DNA from: an uncultured Bacilli bacterium
Lineage (GTDB): Bacteria > Bacillota_I > Bacilli_A > RF39 > UBA660
Assembly (NCBI GenBank): GCA_947601845.1
Contig: CANQGH010000003.1
Span: 1 to 52,459, forward strand
Direction: 5' to 3'
Length of the DNA: 52,459 nt
Below the pieces are notes generated by a model, which did not search any database, had not been told where the DNA came from, and worked only from the letters and a program-made list of their open reading frames with translations. Positions 29,168 through 37,508 of the stretch are shown piece by piece (positions within the stretch are counted from its first letter, which is position 1; each line of letters begins with the position of its first letter). Made by a program: the position numbers and the translations under genes.

Positions 29168-29190
29168 AAAAAAGATAGGCAAAGCCTATC
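29168..29190 (-). terminator. Intrinsic terminator after TasA-like pair 2
   Basis: Stem GATAGGC/GCCTATC with a 3-nt loop (29174-29190) followed by six T on the minus strand. Confidence 0.85.
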
Positions 29191-29198
29191 CGTTATAA

Positions 29199-29735
29199 CT
29201 ATTCAGCTTCAAGGTCTTGGACATAAGTTGCTGTAGCTTTAAATGTTTCAGCGGCACTTGGTTTAGCTGTTACATTCTTGTATTCAATTACAACGCTAAG
29301 ATTTTCTTGTCCACCAGCTACAGTTCCAGCTTTAGCTTTTAAAGTTGTTCCTTCTCCTGTTGGGCTTAAAGTAACTGTATAGTTAGTAGCTGAAGCAAGA
29401 GGAGTACTAAGTACAAAATCACTTCTTTTAGCAGCTAAAGTACCTTCATTTTTAGCAACGATTGTACAAGTTATTTTGTCACCTGGTGAAGACATATTAG
29501 CTGTTATAGTAGCAGTAGTACCGCTAACAGCTACTGTTCCACTTGATGGAGCAGCTGCATCTTTAGCTACAGTTGAAGTACAACTTCCAGCTGTAAATGT
29601 TACTTTCCAAGTTGATGCGATAGTTGCAGTACCGTTAATTGTTAAATTGGCAGAAAAAGCAGCGAAAGCTACTCCCATTACGGCAATAACCGCAATTAAA
29701 GCACCAATTATGATATTGTTATTATTCTTATTCAT
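29199..29735 (-). CDS. TasA/camelysin-like secreted protein B2
   Basis: 178 aa, paralogue of B1 with the same leader (IIIGALIAVIAVMGVAFAAFSANL) and the same C-terminal ATYVQDL. The two copies are nearly identical at both ends, but the middle of the mature domain differs (for example KITCTIVAKNEG versus VLTCTIIAKNEG, and the segment after SNF/SDF). AAAGGAG precedes the ATG. It is the second gene of unit 2, 16 bp after A2. Confidence 0.8.
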   Translation of the reverse strand: MNKNNNNIIIGALIAVIAVMGVAFAAFSANLTINGTATIASTWKVTFTAGSCTSTVAKDAAAPSSGTVAVSGTTATITANMSSPGDKITCTIVAKNEGTLAAKRSDFVLSTPLASATNYTVTLSPTGEGTTLKAKAGTVAGGQENLSVVIEYKNVTAKPSAAETFKATATYVQDLEAE

Positions 29736-29751
29736 AAACTAATTCTCCTTT

Positions 29752-30273
29752 CTATGATATAGCCTGTGTATATTGTGAAGTTATTGTGAATGTTGCACTT
29801 GTTGAAGTTGGTTGTGTTGCAGCAGCATGATTATATTTAACATCAACAATAACATTGGTAGCTCCACTAGCAGCAATAGAAGTTGTACCTGTTGATGATG
29901 ATACGGTAACTGCAATTGGATCACTAGTACCAGTTAGACTATTAGATACCGTCGAAGTTACATACTTAGCTGCCAATGTTCCGGTATTTTTTGCTGGTAT
30001 AGTGCATCTTACAATATCTCCTGGAGTATATAAGCTAACACTCATGGTAGCTGTAGTTGTTCCAGCTGATGCGGTTGCTGTTCCAGTTGGAGTATCAGTT
30101 CCAGCAGTAGTAGTTGCTGTACAAGCTCCATTTCCTGTAAATGTTACTGCAAACGTACCTGATGCATTAATGGTACCATTTACGTTTAATGTTGCACTAA
30201 ATGCAGCGTATGCTATAGCGAAAACAAATACTGCGCAAACTAAAGCCACCATTATTATTTTCTTTCTTTCCAT
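29752..30273 (-). CDS. TasA/camelysin-like secreted protein A2
   Basis: 173 aa, paralogue of A1: leader IIMVALVCAVFVFAIAYAAFSATL, NVNGTINASGTFAVTF, two Cys, and a C-terminal ITSQYTQAI strand. AGGAGG precedes the ATG. It lies about 90 bp downstream of the divergent secA gene on the same strand and is the head of unit 2. Confidence 0.8.
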   Translation of the reverse strand: MERKKIIMVALVCAVFVFAIAYAAFSATLNVNGTINASGTFAVTFTGNGACTATTTAGTDTPTGTATASAGTTTATMSVSLYTPGDIVRCTIPAKNTGTLAAKYVTSTVSNSLTGTSDPIAVTVSSSTGTTSIAASGATNVIVDVKYNHAAATQPTSTSATFTITSQYTQAIS

Positions 30274-30303
30274 ATTTTATTTTCCTCCTATCATGATAAT
30301 TAC

Positions 30304-30332
30304 ATTTTATAATAGTTATGATTTTAATTCAA
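30304..30332 (-). promoter_or_regulatory. Promoter of TasA-like unit 2
   Basis: -35 TTGAAT (30327-30332) and -10 TAAAAT (30304-30309) with a 17-bp spacer. The adjoining upstream bases 30333-30348 are the undisturbed counterpart of the IS target in unit 1. Confidence 0.6.
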
Positions 30333-30365
30333 GGCCTAAATATTAATTATACATTATTTTACAAA

Positions 30366-33300
30366 TTATTTTTTTATACTAGAAGTAGAATTTTGAGTAT
30401 CATCCTTATTAGTATATACTCCAAAAACATCTTGCCCATCCATTTCATAATATAATTCTTCTTTATTTCTAACTAATTTTACTTTATCAAACAAACTTGT
30501 CATTGCCTTTCCAGCTCTTACCAATAAATTTTTAATAGATTTATTTTCTTGGTTATCAAATACAAAGTAACTATTATCCAATTCAACACTAGCTTCTTCC
30601 TTGGATTTAGTTTTGCTCACTTTTTTACCAAACATTGATTGTAACGTATCTAATTTAGCGGTTCTCATCGCCTGATTAAATGTTTCCCTCAACATACTTA
30701 ATTCCTTAAAGTCATTATTTTGAGCCATGGCATTAAGATTTTTCTGAATATTAATATCTTCAAGATTATCTTGAAAACTTAACCAAGCTTTATCGATGGT
30801 AGCAAGAATTTTGTCTTTATCCATTTCATCTTGTAGCTGGTCACCATTTCGTTTTCTTAACTCATAATAATTGCTTTTGGCATTTTCAACTATATATTTA
30901 TCAATATCCCCAAGTGTTTTAAATTTTCCTTCTCGAAAAGGCTCTATTAAGTCAAGTCCAAAAGTTTCCATAACATCTCTCATTAAAGAACGCATATTTA
31001 AATCAATACTTTTTATTTTTTTCTTTGGACTAACATTATAACTATCATTAGGCAAGTTTTTATCTATTAGATTTCCCGCCGAACTTTCTATAATATATTC
31101 CATTTGATCCTTGATAACTTCTTTATCAAATAAGATTCTTTGCCTTTGATGATAAATGGTAGTCCTTAATTTTGATAACAATTGATCTTGCTCTTGCATA
31201 TTAGAAAGCATAGTCTCAAAATTACTTTCTAATAGGCTCTGACCTTTGGCAATTATTTTTTCTACTTTAGTTCCCGTTAAAGGTTTTCCATATTCAAGGC
31301 CTAATTTTCTAATTTCATCAGTAATATAAGTAGGAATTTTTAATTTTTGTTCTAAATCTTCTTTAATGCTCGAATAAAATTCTGTAACTCCAGGATCTCT
31401 CTGCCTAGATGCTCTTCCTCTTAATTGATCATCATTTCGCTTGGTATCATAATGACCATAACCAATAACTTTTAATCCGCCAGCTTTAACTAGTTCCTCT
31501 TTTCTAGCCTTAACCACTTCTTGTAAATTATCTTCCGTAAGTCCTTCATTAGCCAAAAATTCACTACGGTGTTCTTTTATATACTCTAGAGCACTTTTTA
31601 CATATTGGTTTCTTACTTCGACAGGCATTGGACGTTTACCAAATTTTAAATCAACCATTTCATTAGCATGACGAATCATATATTCTAAAATAAGACCTTC
31701 TGTATCCCCACCTAACATAATATCCGTTCCACGACCAGCCATTTGCGTTGATATAGTAACACTGCCTTTTAATCCCGCCCTTGAAATAATTTCAGCTTCT
31801 CTAACACTATTTTCAGTATTTAAAAATTCGCAAGGAATACCTCTTTTTTGAAATTCTCTATATAATCTTAAAGATTCGCTATCGGAATAAGTACCGATTA
31901 ATACCGGTTGTCCTTTTTTCCTTGACTCTTCAACTGAGGCAATTACGGCATTTAATTTTTCTTCTTCAGTAGCAAATACAACTTCTGGTTTATCTATTCT
32001 TGTTCGATCAAGCGCTATTTGTTCTTCTTCGGAAAGACTATATTCGCTGTCTTTGGGAATTACAACAGTATCCATTCCATATATATTTTCAAAAATTTCT
32101 TTAGCTGAAGTCCCTGTCATACCGCCAACTTTTCCATAGGTAGCAAAAAAGGCTCTTTGAGAGATAGAAGCTAATTCATCATATTCTTCGGTTAACTCCA
32201 CATGCAAACTAGGATTTAATCGTTTCTCCTTCAATTCGATAGCTTGCTGTAATCCATAGGCATATACTCTTCCTTCTGCTGTTCTACCATCCATAATCAA
32301 TGCAACTTTATGTTTTATCTTTCCATCTCTATCTACTACTTCTTGTAAAGTATAATTTTCTTTAACCGACTGAACAAAATAAGCATTCAAAGCATTATTA
32401 AGATAATGCATAAAACCTGTTTCATGTATTTCTTTATAAAATTCATCATTCAACTTGCTAACATCAGGTATTAATCTAACTGAACGCTCTATTCCTCGTA
32501 AAGTTAATACGATATTACCATTTTTATCAATAGTATAGTCTTTATTTTCACCTTGAACAAAGTTACTTGATGACAATATCATTCTTTTAATTTGTCCACT
32601 ATTAACAGTATTATTAATTTTCTCACCCTTAAAAGACTGAAAAAGAGATAAAAAACCACGTTCTGTTAATTCAACACCATTTGATTTGGAAAAAATAACC
32701 GAATAAAGAGCTTGATTAAGTTGGGCTATTTCTTTATTATCTCTCGATTGTATTTCAAACTGCTCATTAGTATCATTCATCAAACAATGTTTCTTATCCA
32801 TGTACAACTGATATACAAAATTATCGGCCTTTTGATAAAGTTCTGCCTGTCTTAAACGGAAATTTTTCATATCACTTTGTGCTTTTGATATTTCATCATT
32901 AGTACTTGCTACTCTTACTCCCACATTACCAGACAATTTGAAAGGCGTTGTAGCGTTATTAACTAATATTTGATCGGCTTCATCAATAACGACAAACCCT
33001 ACTTTTTCTCTTCTTAATACCGTCTTTGAAGGTTCTTTAGCAATATTATCATATAAATAATCAAAAGCAAAGACATCACTTGCTCCATAAGTAATATCCG
33101 CCTGATAGGCCTTTCTTCTTTCCTCAAGTTTTGATACGTCACTATTATTTCTAGGCTCTGCTACTACCCCAACACTAAGTCCGGCATCTTGTAATATAGG
33201 CCCCATTTTTTCATATCCAACTTTAGCTAAATAACTGTTAGAAGTAGTAATATGTACCCCTTTACCTGTCAATGCATTTAAATATGCCGCAATTATTGCC

Positions 33301-33656
33301 GTAATAGTTTTACCTTCACCAGTTTTCATTTCGGCTATATTGCCATCATGTAAGGCCATAGCACCCATTAACTGTACAGGATATGGTCTTTTACCATGTC
33401 TTTTTAAGGCCTCAGATATTATGGCAAATGCTTTTGGTAGTACTTCATCTAATTTAGAACTATCACCATTGACATATTTTCTCAATCTTTCAGTCTCATA
33501 TGGCAAATTGCTATGTTCATTAATCGCATCATCATATTTTAGCAAATGTGTAGAAGAGTGAGCCCTTCCATCATAACCATACTTTTCAATTTCCAGAAGT
33601 ATTTTTTCATATTTTTTAAGATTCAAAGAGCTTTGATTTTCAAATAAAGAACTCAT
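30366..33656 (-). CDS. Divergent SecA-type translocase ATPase (possible SecA2)
   Basis: 1096 aa, much longer than a typical SecA (about 800-900). Conserved motor motifs are Walker A MKTGEGKT (about 110-117), VIDEADQIL (about 223), GGMTGTS (about 511), STQMAGRGTDIMLGG (about 636-650) and GRASRQRDPG. Several differ from housekeeping SecA: DEAD for DEVD, SNSYLA for NDYLA, RASRQRDPG for RSGRQGDPG. The preprotein cross-linking region is enlarged, the C-terminal extension is helical, and the CxCxSGx-CC zinc motif is absent. Neighbouring TasA-like genes make it a candidate for an accessory export route; if no other secA exists in the genome it must be the general one. Confidence 0.85.
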   Translation of the reverse strand: MSSLFENQSSLNLKKYEKILLEIEKYGYDGRAHSSTHLLKYDDAINEHSNLPYETERLRKYVNGDSSKLDEVLPKAFAIISEALKRHGKRPYPVQLMGAMALHDGNIAEMKTGEGKTITAIIAAYLNALTGKGVHITTSNSYLAKVGYEKMGPILQDAGLSVGVVAEPRNNSDVSKLEERRKAYQADITYGASDVFAFDYLYDNIAKEPSKTVLRREKVGFVVIDEADQILVNNATTPFKLSGNVGVRVASTNDEISKAQSDMKNFRLRQAELYQKADNFVYQLYMDKKHCLMNDTNEQFEIQSRDNKEIAQLNQALYSVIFSKSNGVELTERGFLSLFQSFKGEKINNTVNSGQIKRMILSSSNFVQGENKDYTIDKNGNIVLTLRGIERSVRLIPDVSKLNDEFYKEIHETGFMHYLNNALNAYFVQSVKENYTLQEVVDRDGKIKHKVALIMDGRTAEGRVYAYGLQQAIELKEKRLNPSLHVELTEEYDELASISQRAFFATYGKVGGMTGTSAKEIFENIYGMDTVVIPKDSEYSLSEEEQIALDRTRIDKPEVVFATEEEKLNAVIASVEESRKKGQPVLIGTYSDSESLRLYREFQKRGIPCEFLNTENSVREAEIISRAGLKGSVTISTQMAGRGTDIMLGGDTEGLILEYMIRHANEMVDLKFGKRPMPVEVRNQYVKSALEYIKEHRSEFLANEGLTEDNLQEVVKARKEELVKAGGLKVIGYGHYDTKRNDDQLRGRASRQRDPGVTEFYSSIKEDLEQKLKIPTYITDEIRKLGLEYGKPLTGTKVEKIIAKGQSLLESNFETMLSNMQEQDQLLSKLRTTIYHQRQRILFDKEVIKDQMEYIIESSAGNLIDKNLPNDSYNVSPKKKIKSIDLNMRSLMRDVMETFGLDLIEPFREGKFKTLGDIDKYIVENAKSNYYELRKRNGDQLQDEMDKDKILATIDKAWLSFQDNLEDINIQKNLNAMAQNNDFKELSMLRETFNQAMRTAKLDTLQSMFGKKVSKTKSKEEASVELDNSYFVFDNQENKSIKNLLVRAGKAMTSLFDKVKLVRNKEELYYEMDGQDVFGVYTNKDDTQNSTSSIKK

Positions 33657-33734
33657 ATCTACACCTCTATTCTTTTTCAGTATATCATATATTGACCATT
33701 TTGAAAACGGTTATTTACTATGTCAATATGATAA

Positions 33735-33761
33735 AATAAAAAAAGTAACATAATATTACTT
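33735..33761 (-). terminator. Intrinsic terminator overlapping the stop of the 33756 gene
   Basis: Stem AAGTAA/TTACTT (33743-33761) followed by a T run on the minus strand. The stop codon lies in the stem. A promoter for secA (TTTTCA, 17 bp, TATACT) follows within 33675-33710. Confidence 0.65.
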
Positions 33762-34313
33762 CATTCTATGAGCATAAATTAATTCTTTAACCGCATCACT
33801 TTGAGACATGGTTACCAAAGTGGTAAAAAAGGTCTTTCTTAAATCATTAAACAGCTTAGAATACAATCCATATTCCCCCTGACTACCTACATAAACTGTA
33901 TCAAAAATATTTTGATCACGTAACAAATATATTACGGTGTGTTCTTGTTCAAACTTTTTCTTATCAAGAGATATAACGTGGTATTTAGTCGTAGTTTCCA
34001 AATCACGATATTCATGCATTGTTTTAGAAAATGTCGAAATATTATGTTTATCAAATATCTCACCAAACTCATCTTTAGTAAATAAATATTTACCAATATA
34101 CACTAAAATCTGATTACTATTGCTTGTATTGCATCCTATTGGACTAAAAGAATCTAAAATTAAGTCCTCACTACACTTATCTTCTAACTCATATTTACTT
34201 AACTGCAAGTATCGTTTTACAACACTATTCATTTTTAAAGTCTCTATTTCTTTTTTTAATTCTACCAATTCTTTATATTTATCTATTCCTGATTTTATTT
34301 CCTCATCACTCAT
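33756..34313 (-). CDS. Hypothetical protein, 185 aa
   Basis: ATG 34313 is preceded by GGAGG at ideal distance; the upstream TTG is not needed. The N-terminus is a helical Lys/Glu-rich coiled-coil-like stretch (ELVELKKEIETLK). A domain with HEYRDLETTTKYHVISL and VYVGSQGEYGLYSKLFNDLRK follows. No signal or TM segment. Not recognised. It precedes secA on the same strand with a terminator between. Confidence 0.6.
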   Translation of the reverse strand: MSDEEIKSGIDKYKELVELKKEIETLKMNSVVKRYLQLSKYELEDKCSEDLILDSFSPIGCNTSNSNQILVYIGKYLFTKDEFGEIFDKHNISTFSKTMHEYRDLETTTKYHVISLDKKKFEQEHTVIYLLRDQNIFDTVYVGSQGEYGLYSKLFNDLRKTFFTTLVTMSQSDAVKELIYAHRMK

Positions 34314-34381
34314 ATAAACCTCCAAAAAATGATTTTATATTTTTTATTATAATATAAATTCTCCATGTAAACAATTATCAT

Positions 34382-34411
34382 TTAACATATATATAATATT
34401 TATGGTATAAT
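34382..34411 (+). promoter_or_regulatory. Promoter of the 34435 membrane protein
   Basis: -10 TATAAT at 34406-34411 with a weak -35 TTAACA at 34382-34387 (18-bp spacer). The predicted transcription start near 34418 rules out the earliest in-frame ATG at 34417. Confidence 0.55.
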
Positions 34412-34434
34412 AGAAAATGAGGTGGCAAGATATC

Positions 34435-34962
34435 ATGAATACAATTATTTATACTAATATAAATTTTAAAAGGAATAAAAAAAGAGAGGTATTTGATTTA
34501 ATATTAGGAATTATTTTTATTATAATTGGTTTCTCTGGATTATTTTTAGGGTCTACTTTCGTTTTAAAATTAGTTACATACATTATCCCTTTAATTTTGA
34601 TTATAAGTGCTATAAAGACATATAAACTATCTTATAGTCTTAAAAAAACAGATTTTAAACATTGTATCGTTTTCTTAATACAAGCCATTATTTTAACTAT
34701 ATTAAGTATTTATATAATAATATTTCCTCTAAAATCCCTTAATTATATTGTTATTATTTTAGGTGTTTTATCTCTTCTTAATAGTCTTAATCAAATGTTT
34801 ATATCTAATATAAAAACGATATCCTTTATTCCATTTGTAATAGGAATTTTGTGTATTTTATTTTCTAATCAAATTATCAATACATTTTATACTTTATTTT
34901 TAATTATTTTACTCTTTATAGGTGTCTCTAAAGTATTTGAATTTATTTATAAAAGAAAATAG
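34435..34962 (+). CDS. Six-helix integral membrane protein (HdeD/DUF308-like)
   Basis: About 175 aa from ATG 34435 (GAGGTGG upstream). Six hydrophobic helices are arranged as three pairs, consistent with the DUF308/HdeD layout, and the Ile/Leu/Phe content is very high. No enzyme motif. Function unknown; HdeD in enterobacteria is linked to acid stress, but this cannot be transferred. It converges on the Xer gene with a shared terminator. Confidence 0.65.
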   Translation: MNTIIYTNINFKRNKKREVFDLILGIIFIIIGFSGLFLGSTFVLKLVTYIIPLILIISAIKTYKLSYSLKKTDFKHCIVFLIQAIILTILSIYIIIFPLKSLNYIVIILGVLSLLNSLNQMFISNIKTISFIPFVIGILCILFSNQIINTFYTLFLIILLFIGVSKVFEFIYKRK

Positions 34963-34987
34963 CAAACTTTGAACGTTTACTATTTTC
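34955..34987. terminator. Bidirectional terminator between convergent genes
   Basis: GAAAATAG (34955-34962) pairs with CTATTTTC (34980-34987), with an inner AAAC/GTTT pair. The stem overlaps the 3' ends of both convergent genes. Confidence 0.7.
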
Positions 34988-35879
34988 TTGCTCGTGGGTG
35001 TGTTTTAAAATATATTTCTTTCATTCGATCAGTAGTAACATGGGTGTAAATAGCCGTTGCTGATAAGCTTTCATGACCTAATAATTGTTGTACACTTAAT
35101 AAATCACATCCCTCATTTAATAAGTGGGTAGCAAAAGAATGTCTTATCATGTGCGGTGATATTTTTTTATTAATTGCTGTTTTACTAATAATCTTATCTA
35201 ATATTTTTCTTACGCCTCTATCACTTAACTTGCCATAATTCTTATTTAAAAACAAATAAGGACTATTATATTTATTTAATACTTTATAACCATCGCTTAA
35301 ATATATCTTTAATATTTCATCGGCATAATCACCAAATCTTACTATTCTCTCTTTATTTCCTTTACCTAAGATTCTTATTTCCCTAGAAGAAATATCATCA
35401 CATTTGATATTAACTAACTCTGATACCCTCACTCCTGTAGCATATAACATTTCTAATATCAACAAATCACGTTGCCCTAGCGGCTTAGTAGTATCAGGAA
35501 CATTAAATAATTCTTCTAATTCATTATATTGAAAAAATCTAGGCAATTTCCTAGCCTTTTTAGGAAGACTTATGCTTAAAAAAGGATTAGATATTACTAT
35601 TTGTTCATTCATAAGGTAACGATAAAAACTTCTTAAGGCACTTATTTTCCTAGCTACAGTAGCGTTACCATTACCTTTTTGACTAAGATATACCAGATAA
35701 TTTTTTACATCATCATATTTCATTTTTAAATAGTCCTTATGATATGTTTCGACATATTGTAAATATTCAACAATATCAGTACGATAACTTATTACTGTAT
35801 CAGATGAATAATTTTTCTCATATTGTAAAAATTCAATATACTTTTCCAATTGCTTTTGATCTTTGTCACTAATTGGCAT
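34980..35879 (-). CDS. Xer-family tyrosine recombinase
   Basis: 299 aa. N-terminal SAM-like core-binding domain (LEKYIEFLQYEKNYSSDTVISYRTDI) and C-terminal catalytic domain with ATGVRVSEL (Arg), HMIRHSFATHLL (His-x-x-Arg), LLGHESLSATAIYTHV (His and nucleophile Tyr). Length and ends match XerC/XerD, which resolve chromosome dimers at dif. There are no flanking mobile features, so it is likely the housekeeping enzyme; XerC and XerD cannot be told apart here. Confidence 0.92.
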   Translation of the reverse strand: MPISDKDQKQLEKYIEFLQYEKNYSSDTVISYRTDIVEYLQYVETYHKDYLKMKYDDVKNYLVYLSQKGNGNATVARKISALRSFYRYLMNEQIVISNPFLSISLPKKARKLPRFFQYNELEELFNVPDTTKPLGQRDLLILEMLYATGVRVSELVNIKCDDISSREIRILGKGNKERIVRFGDYADEILKIYLSDGYKVLNKYNSPYLFLNKNYGKLSDRGVRKILDKIISKTAINKKISPHMIRHSFATHLLNEGCDLLSVQQLLGHESLSATAIYTHVTTDRMKEIYFKTHPRARK

Positions 35880-35913
35880 ATTACATCACCACTCAAATTA
35901 TAACAAAAAACAG

Positions 35914-35940
35914 AAAAAAAGAATACTTGAAAGTGTATTC
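35914..35940 (-). terminator. Intrinsic terminator of the 35948-36748 gene
   Basis: Stem GAATAC/GTATTC (35921-35940) with seven T following on the minus strand. Confidence 0.8.
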
Positions 35941-35947
35941 TTCATAT

Positions 35948-36748
35948 CTAAATTAATATTTTTCTTTTAGGAAGACCCTCTGATATAGAATAACTATTTT
36001 TATTAGTTCTATATCCCCTACTTTTTAAGAAATCTAATTTATCATAATTGATTGATAAATTATCAATTATTTTTCTTGGTATTTTGCGATAATTATATTC
36101 ATTTAATAAAACTCTTAATTCTCTTGAATAAAAATATAACTCTTCATTGGACATATTCATTAATTGATTTTTCCAAACTTCTAATGTATCTTCAACTAGC
36201 AAACGCATTGGACCTAATTTATTATGACTTAAACGATATTTTAAAACATCATTGATGGTTATGTGATATTCCCCATCTTTACATATAACATCTAATCCTT
36301 CTCTTTTAGCAACTTTGTATTCATTTAAAGTCATTTTGACTGTTTGATAAGTAGTACTCATCATATTTTTATTTTGTAGGAATAGCTTCAAAAAAAGCTT
36401 ATTTTTACTACTAAATAACAATTTTCTAGCTTTTTCTGTCTCCGATTTAAATTCATCTAAAGAACTAGCTTTTAAACAAATATCTTCGGAATCGTTATAT
36501 ATTATTGATAAAGAAACCTTTTGTTGATTACTCTTTATATAATTTAAAACTATTTCACCATCTAGTATATCACCATCTGCACAGAAACCTCTAATTACGG
36601 AAGCATATCTACTTGAAAGAATTAATTCTTGCTCGTTTTCATATTCTTTAGTTATTTTGTCTATGTATCTTAAATCAGCGTTTTCTAAAGTATAAATATC
36701 GTTAATAGAACTATTTCTTCGTCTATAACCTAAAACAGCTACTGACAT
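35948..36748 (-). CDS. Hypothetical protein divergent from lexA
   Basis: 266 aa from ATG 36748, which has GGGAGG eight bases ahead; the upstream in-frame extension is non-coding. No signal, TM segment or known motif. The C-terminal half is helical and basic (NMSNEELYFYSRELRVLLNEYNYRKIPRKII) and ends in LPKRKILI. The gene is divergent from lexA across 136 bp that contains inverted repeats, so it may be under the same repressor; this is inference. Confidence 0.6.
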   Translation of the reverse strand: MSVAVLGYRRRNSSINDIYTLENADLRYIDKITKEYENEQELILSSRYASVIRGFCADGDILDGEIVLNYIKSNQQKVSLSIIYNDSEDICLKASSLDEFKSETEKARKLLFSSKNKLFLKLFLQNKNMMSTTYQTVKMTLNEYKVAKREGLDVICKDGEYHITINDVLKYRLSHNKLGPMRLLVEDTLEVWKNQLMNMSNEELYFYSRELRVLLNEYNYRKIPRKIIDNLSINYDKLDFLKSRGYRTNKNSYSISEGLPKRKILI

Positions 36749-36827
36749 TATAACTACCTCCCTAATAATATTTCTAATGAGATTAAATAATATCATTTTT
36801 TTCTTATAATGTCAATATATAAATATG

Positions 36828-36854
36828 AAACAATTGTTTGACAATATATAATTG
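36828..36854. promoter_or_regulatory. Candidate LexA operators (two inverted repeats)
   Basis: AAACAATTGTTT (36828-36839) is a perfect 12-bp palindrome touching the lexA -35 box. ACAAT-N5-ATTGT (36841-36855) lies inside the promoter spacer. They differ from the Bacillus GAAC-N4-GTTC box, so assignment as LexA operators rests on position only. Confidence 0.45.
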
Positions 36855-36866
36855 TTGCAATATAAT
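36838..36866 (+). promoter_or_regulatory. Consensus promoter of lexA
   Basis: -35 TTGACA (36838-36843), 17-bp spacer, -10 TATAAT (36861-36866): a perfect sigma-A promoter. Confidence 0.9.
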
Positions 36867-36884
36867 AATATCAATGGAGGCTTT

Positions 36885-37484
36885 ATGGAAAAACTAACCA
36901 AAAGACAATCGGATATTTTAAAAGTACTAAAAAAATTTATTGCTACGCATGGGTATCCACCAACGGTAAGAGAAATAGGAAAAGTTCTCAATTTAAAATC
37001 GCCAGCAACTATTCATTTTCATTTGAATAAATTAGAAGAAAAAGGATATATAAAAAAAGATGAAGCTAAAAATAGGGCCTTAGAAGTATTAGTTCCTAAT
37101 GAATATGGCGATAATCAAAATAACGTTTCTAATATTGCCCTAATAGAACAATCGGATTTTAATCCTATAGATAAAATTGATAATCCTACTAAATATATCC
37201 AATTATCTAATAACTTAATACCCAATAATAAAAAGGCCTTTGCAGTATTAGTCCAAGATGATTCGATGATTAATAAAGGCATTTTAAATGGTGACATTGT
37301 TATTTTAGAGGGAAAAAATACCGCTAATAACGGAGACATTATAGCAGGTTTAAACGACAGTAATGCGATTACTATCAAAACTTATTATAAAGATGATAAT
37401 CATCATCAACTACAGAAAGAAAAAGATATTTTAGATAATGTAACTATTATTGGAATAGCTATTGGAATATATCGTAAATTATAA
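36885..37484 (+). CDS. lexA: LexA-type repressor lacking the Ala-Gly cleavage site
   Basis: 199 aa from ATG 36885 (GGAGG upstream). The N-terminal winged helix MEKLTKRQSDILKVL...GYPPTVREIGKVLNLKSPATIHFHLNKLEEKGYI is clearly LexA. The C-terminal S24 domain keeps the catalytic Ser127 (DDSMI) and Lys165 (AITIKTYY). A gap-free alignment to B. subtilis LexA from memory puts the scissile Ala-Gly at Asp91-Phe92, with the following Pro-Ile conserved. The repressor may not self-cleave, or may cleave a different bond. It has its own strong promoter and terminator. Confidence 0.9.
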   Translation: MEKLTKRQSDILKVLKKFIATHGYPPTVREIGKVLNLKSPATIHFHLNKLEEKGYIKKDEAKNRALEVLVPNEYGDNQNNVSNIALIEQSDFNPIDKIDNPTKYIQLSNNLIPNNKKAFAVLVQDDSMINKGILNGDIVILEGKNTANNGDIIAGLNDSNAITIKTYYKDDNHHQLQKEKDILDNVTIIGIAIGIYRKL

Positions 37485-37508
37485 CGAATCATTTGATTCG
37501 TTTTATTT
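37483..37508 (+). terminator. Intrinsic terminator of lexA
   Basis: Stem AACGAATC/GATTCGTT with an ATTT loop and T-rich tail; it overlaps the convergent tcdA stop. Confidence 0.85.

Noticed and set aside
13450-30300. Prophage or integrative element spanning the surface-protein region
   Set aside because: No phage structural genes or integrase with att sites; the Xer gene looks like the housekeeping enzyme and only two simple IS elements are present.
27567-30346. Long open frames antisense to the TasA-like genes (up to 163 codons)
   Set aside because: They mirror Ala/Thr/Ser-rich codon patterns of the real genes, have no ribosome binding sites and would be Val/Ala-rich shadows.
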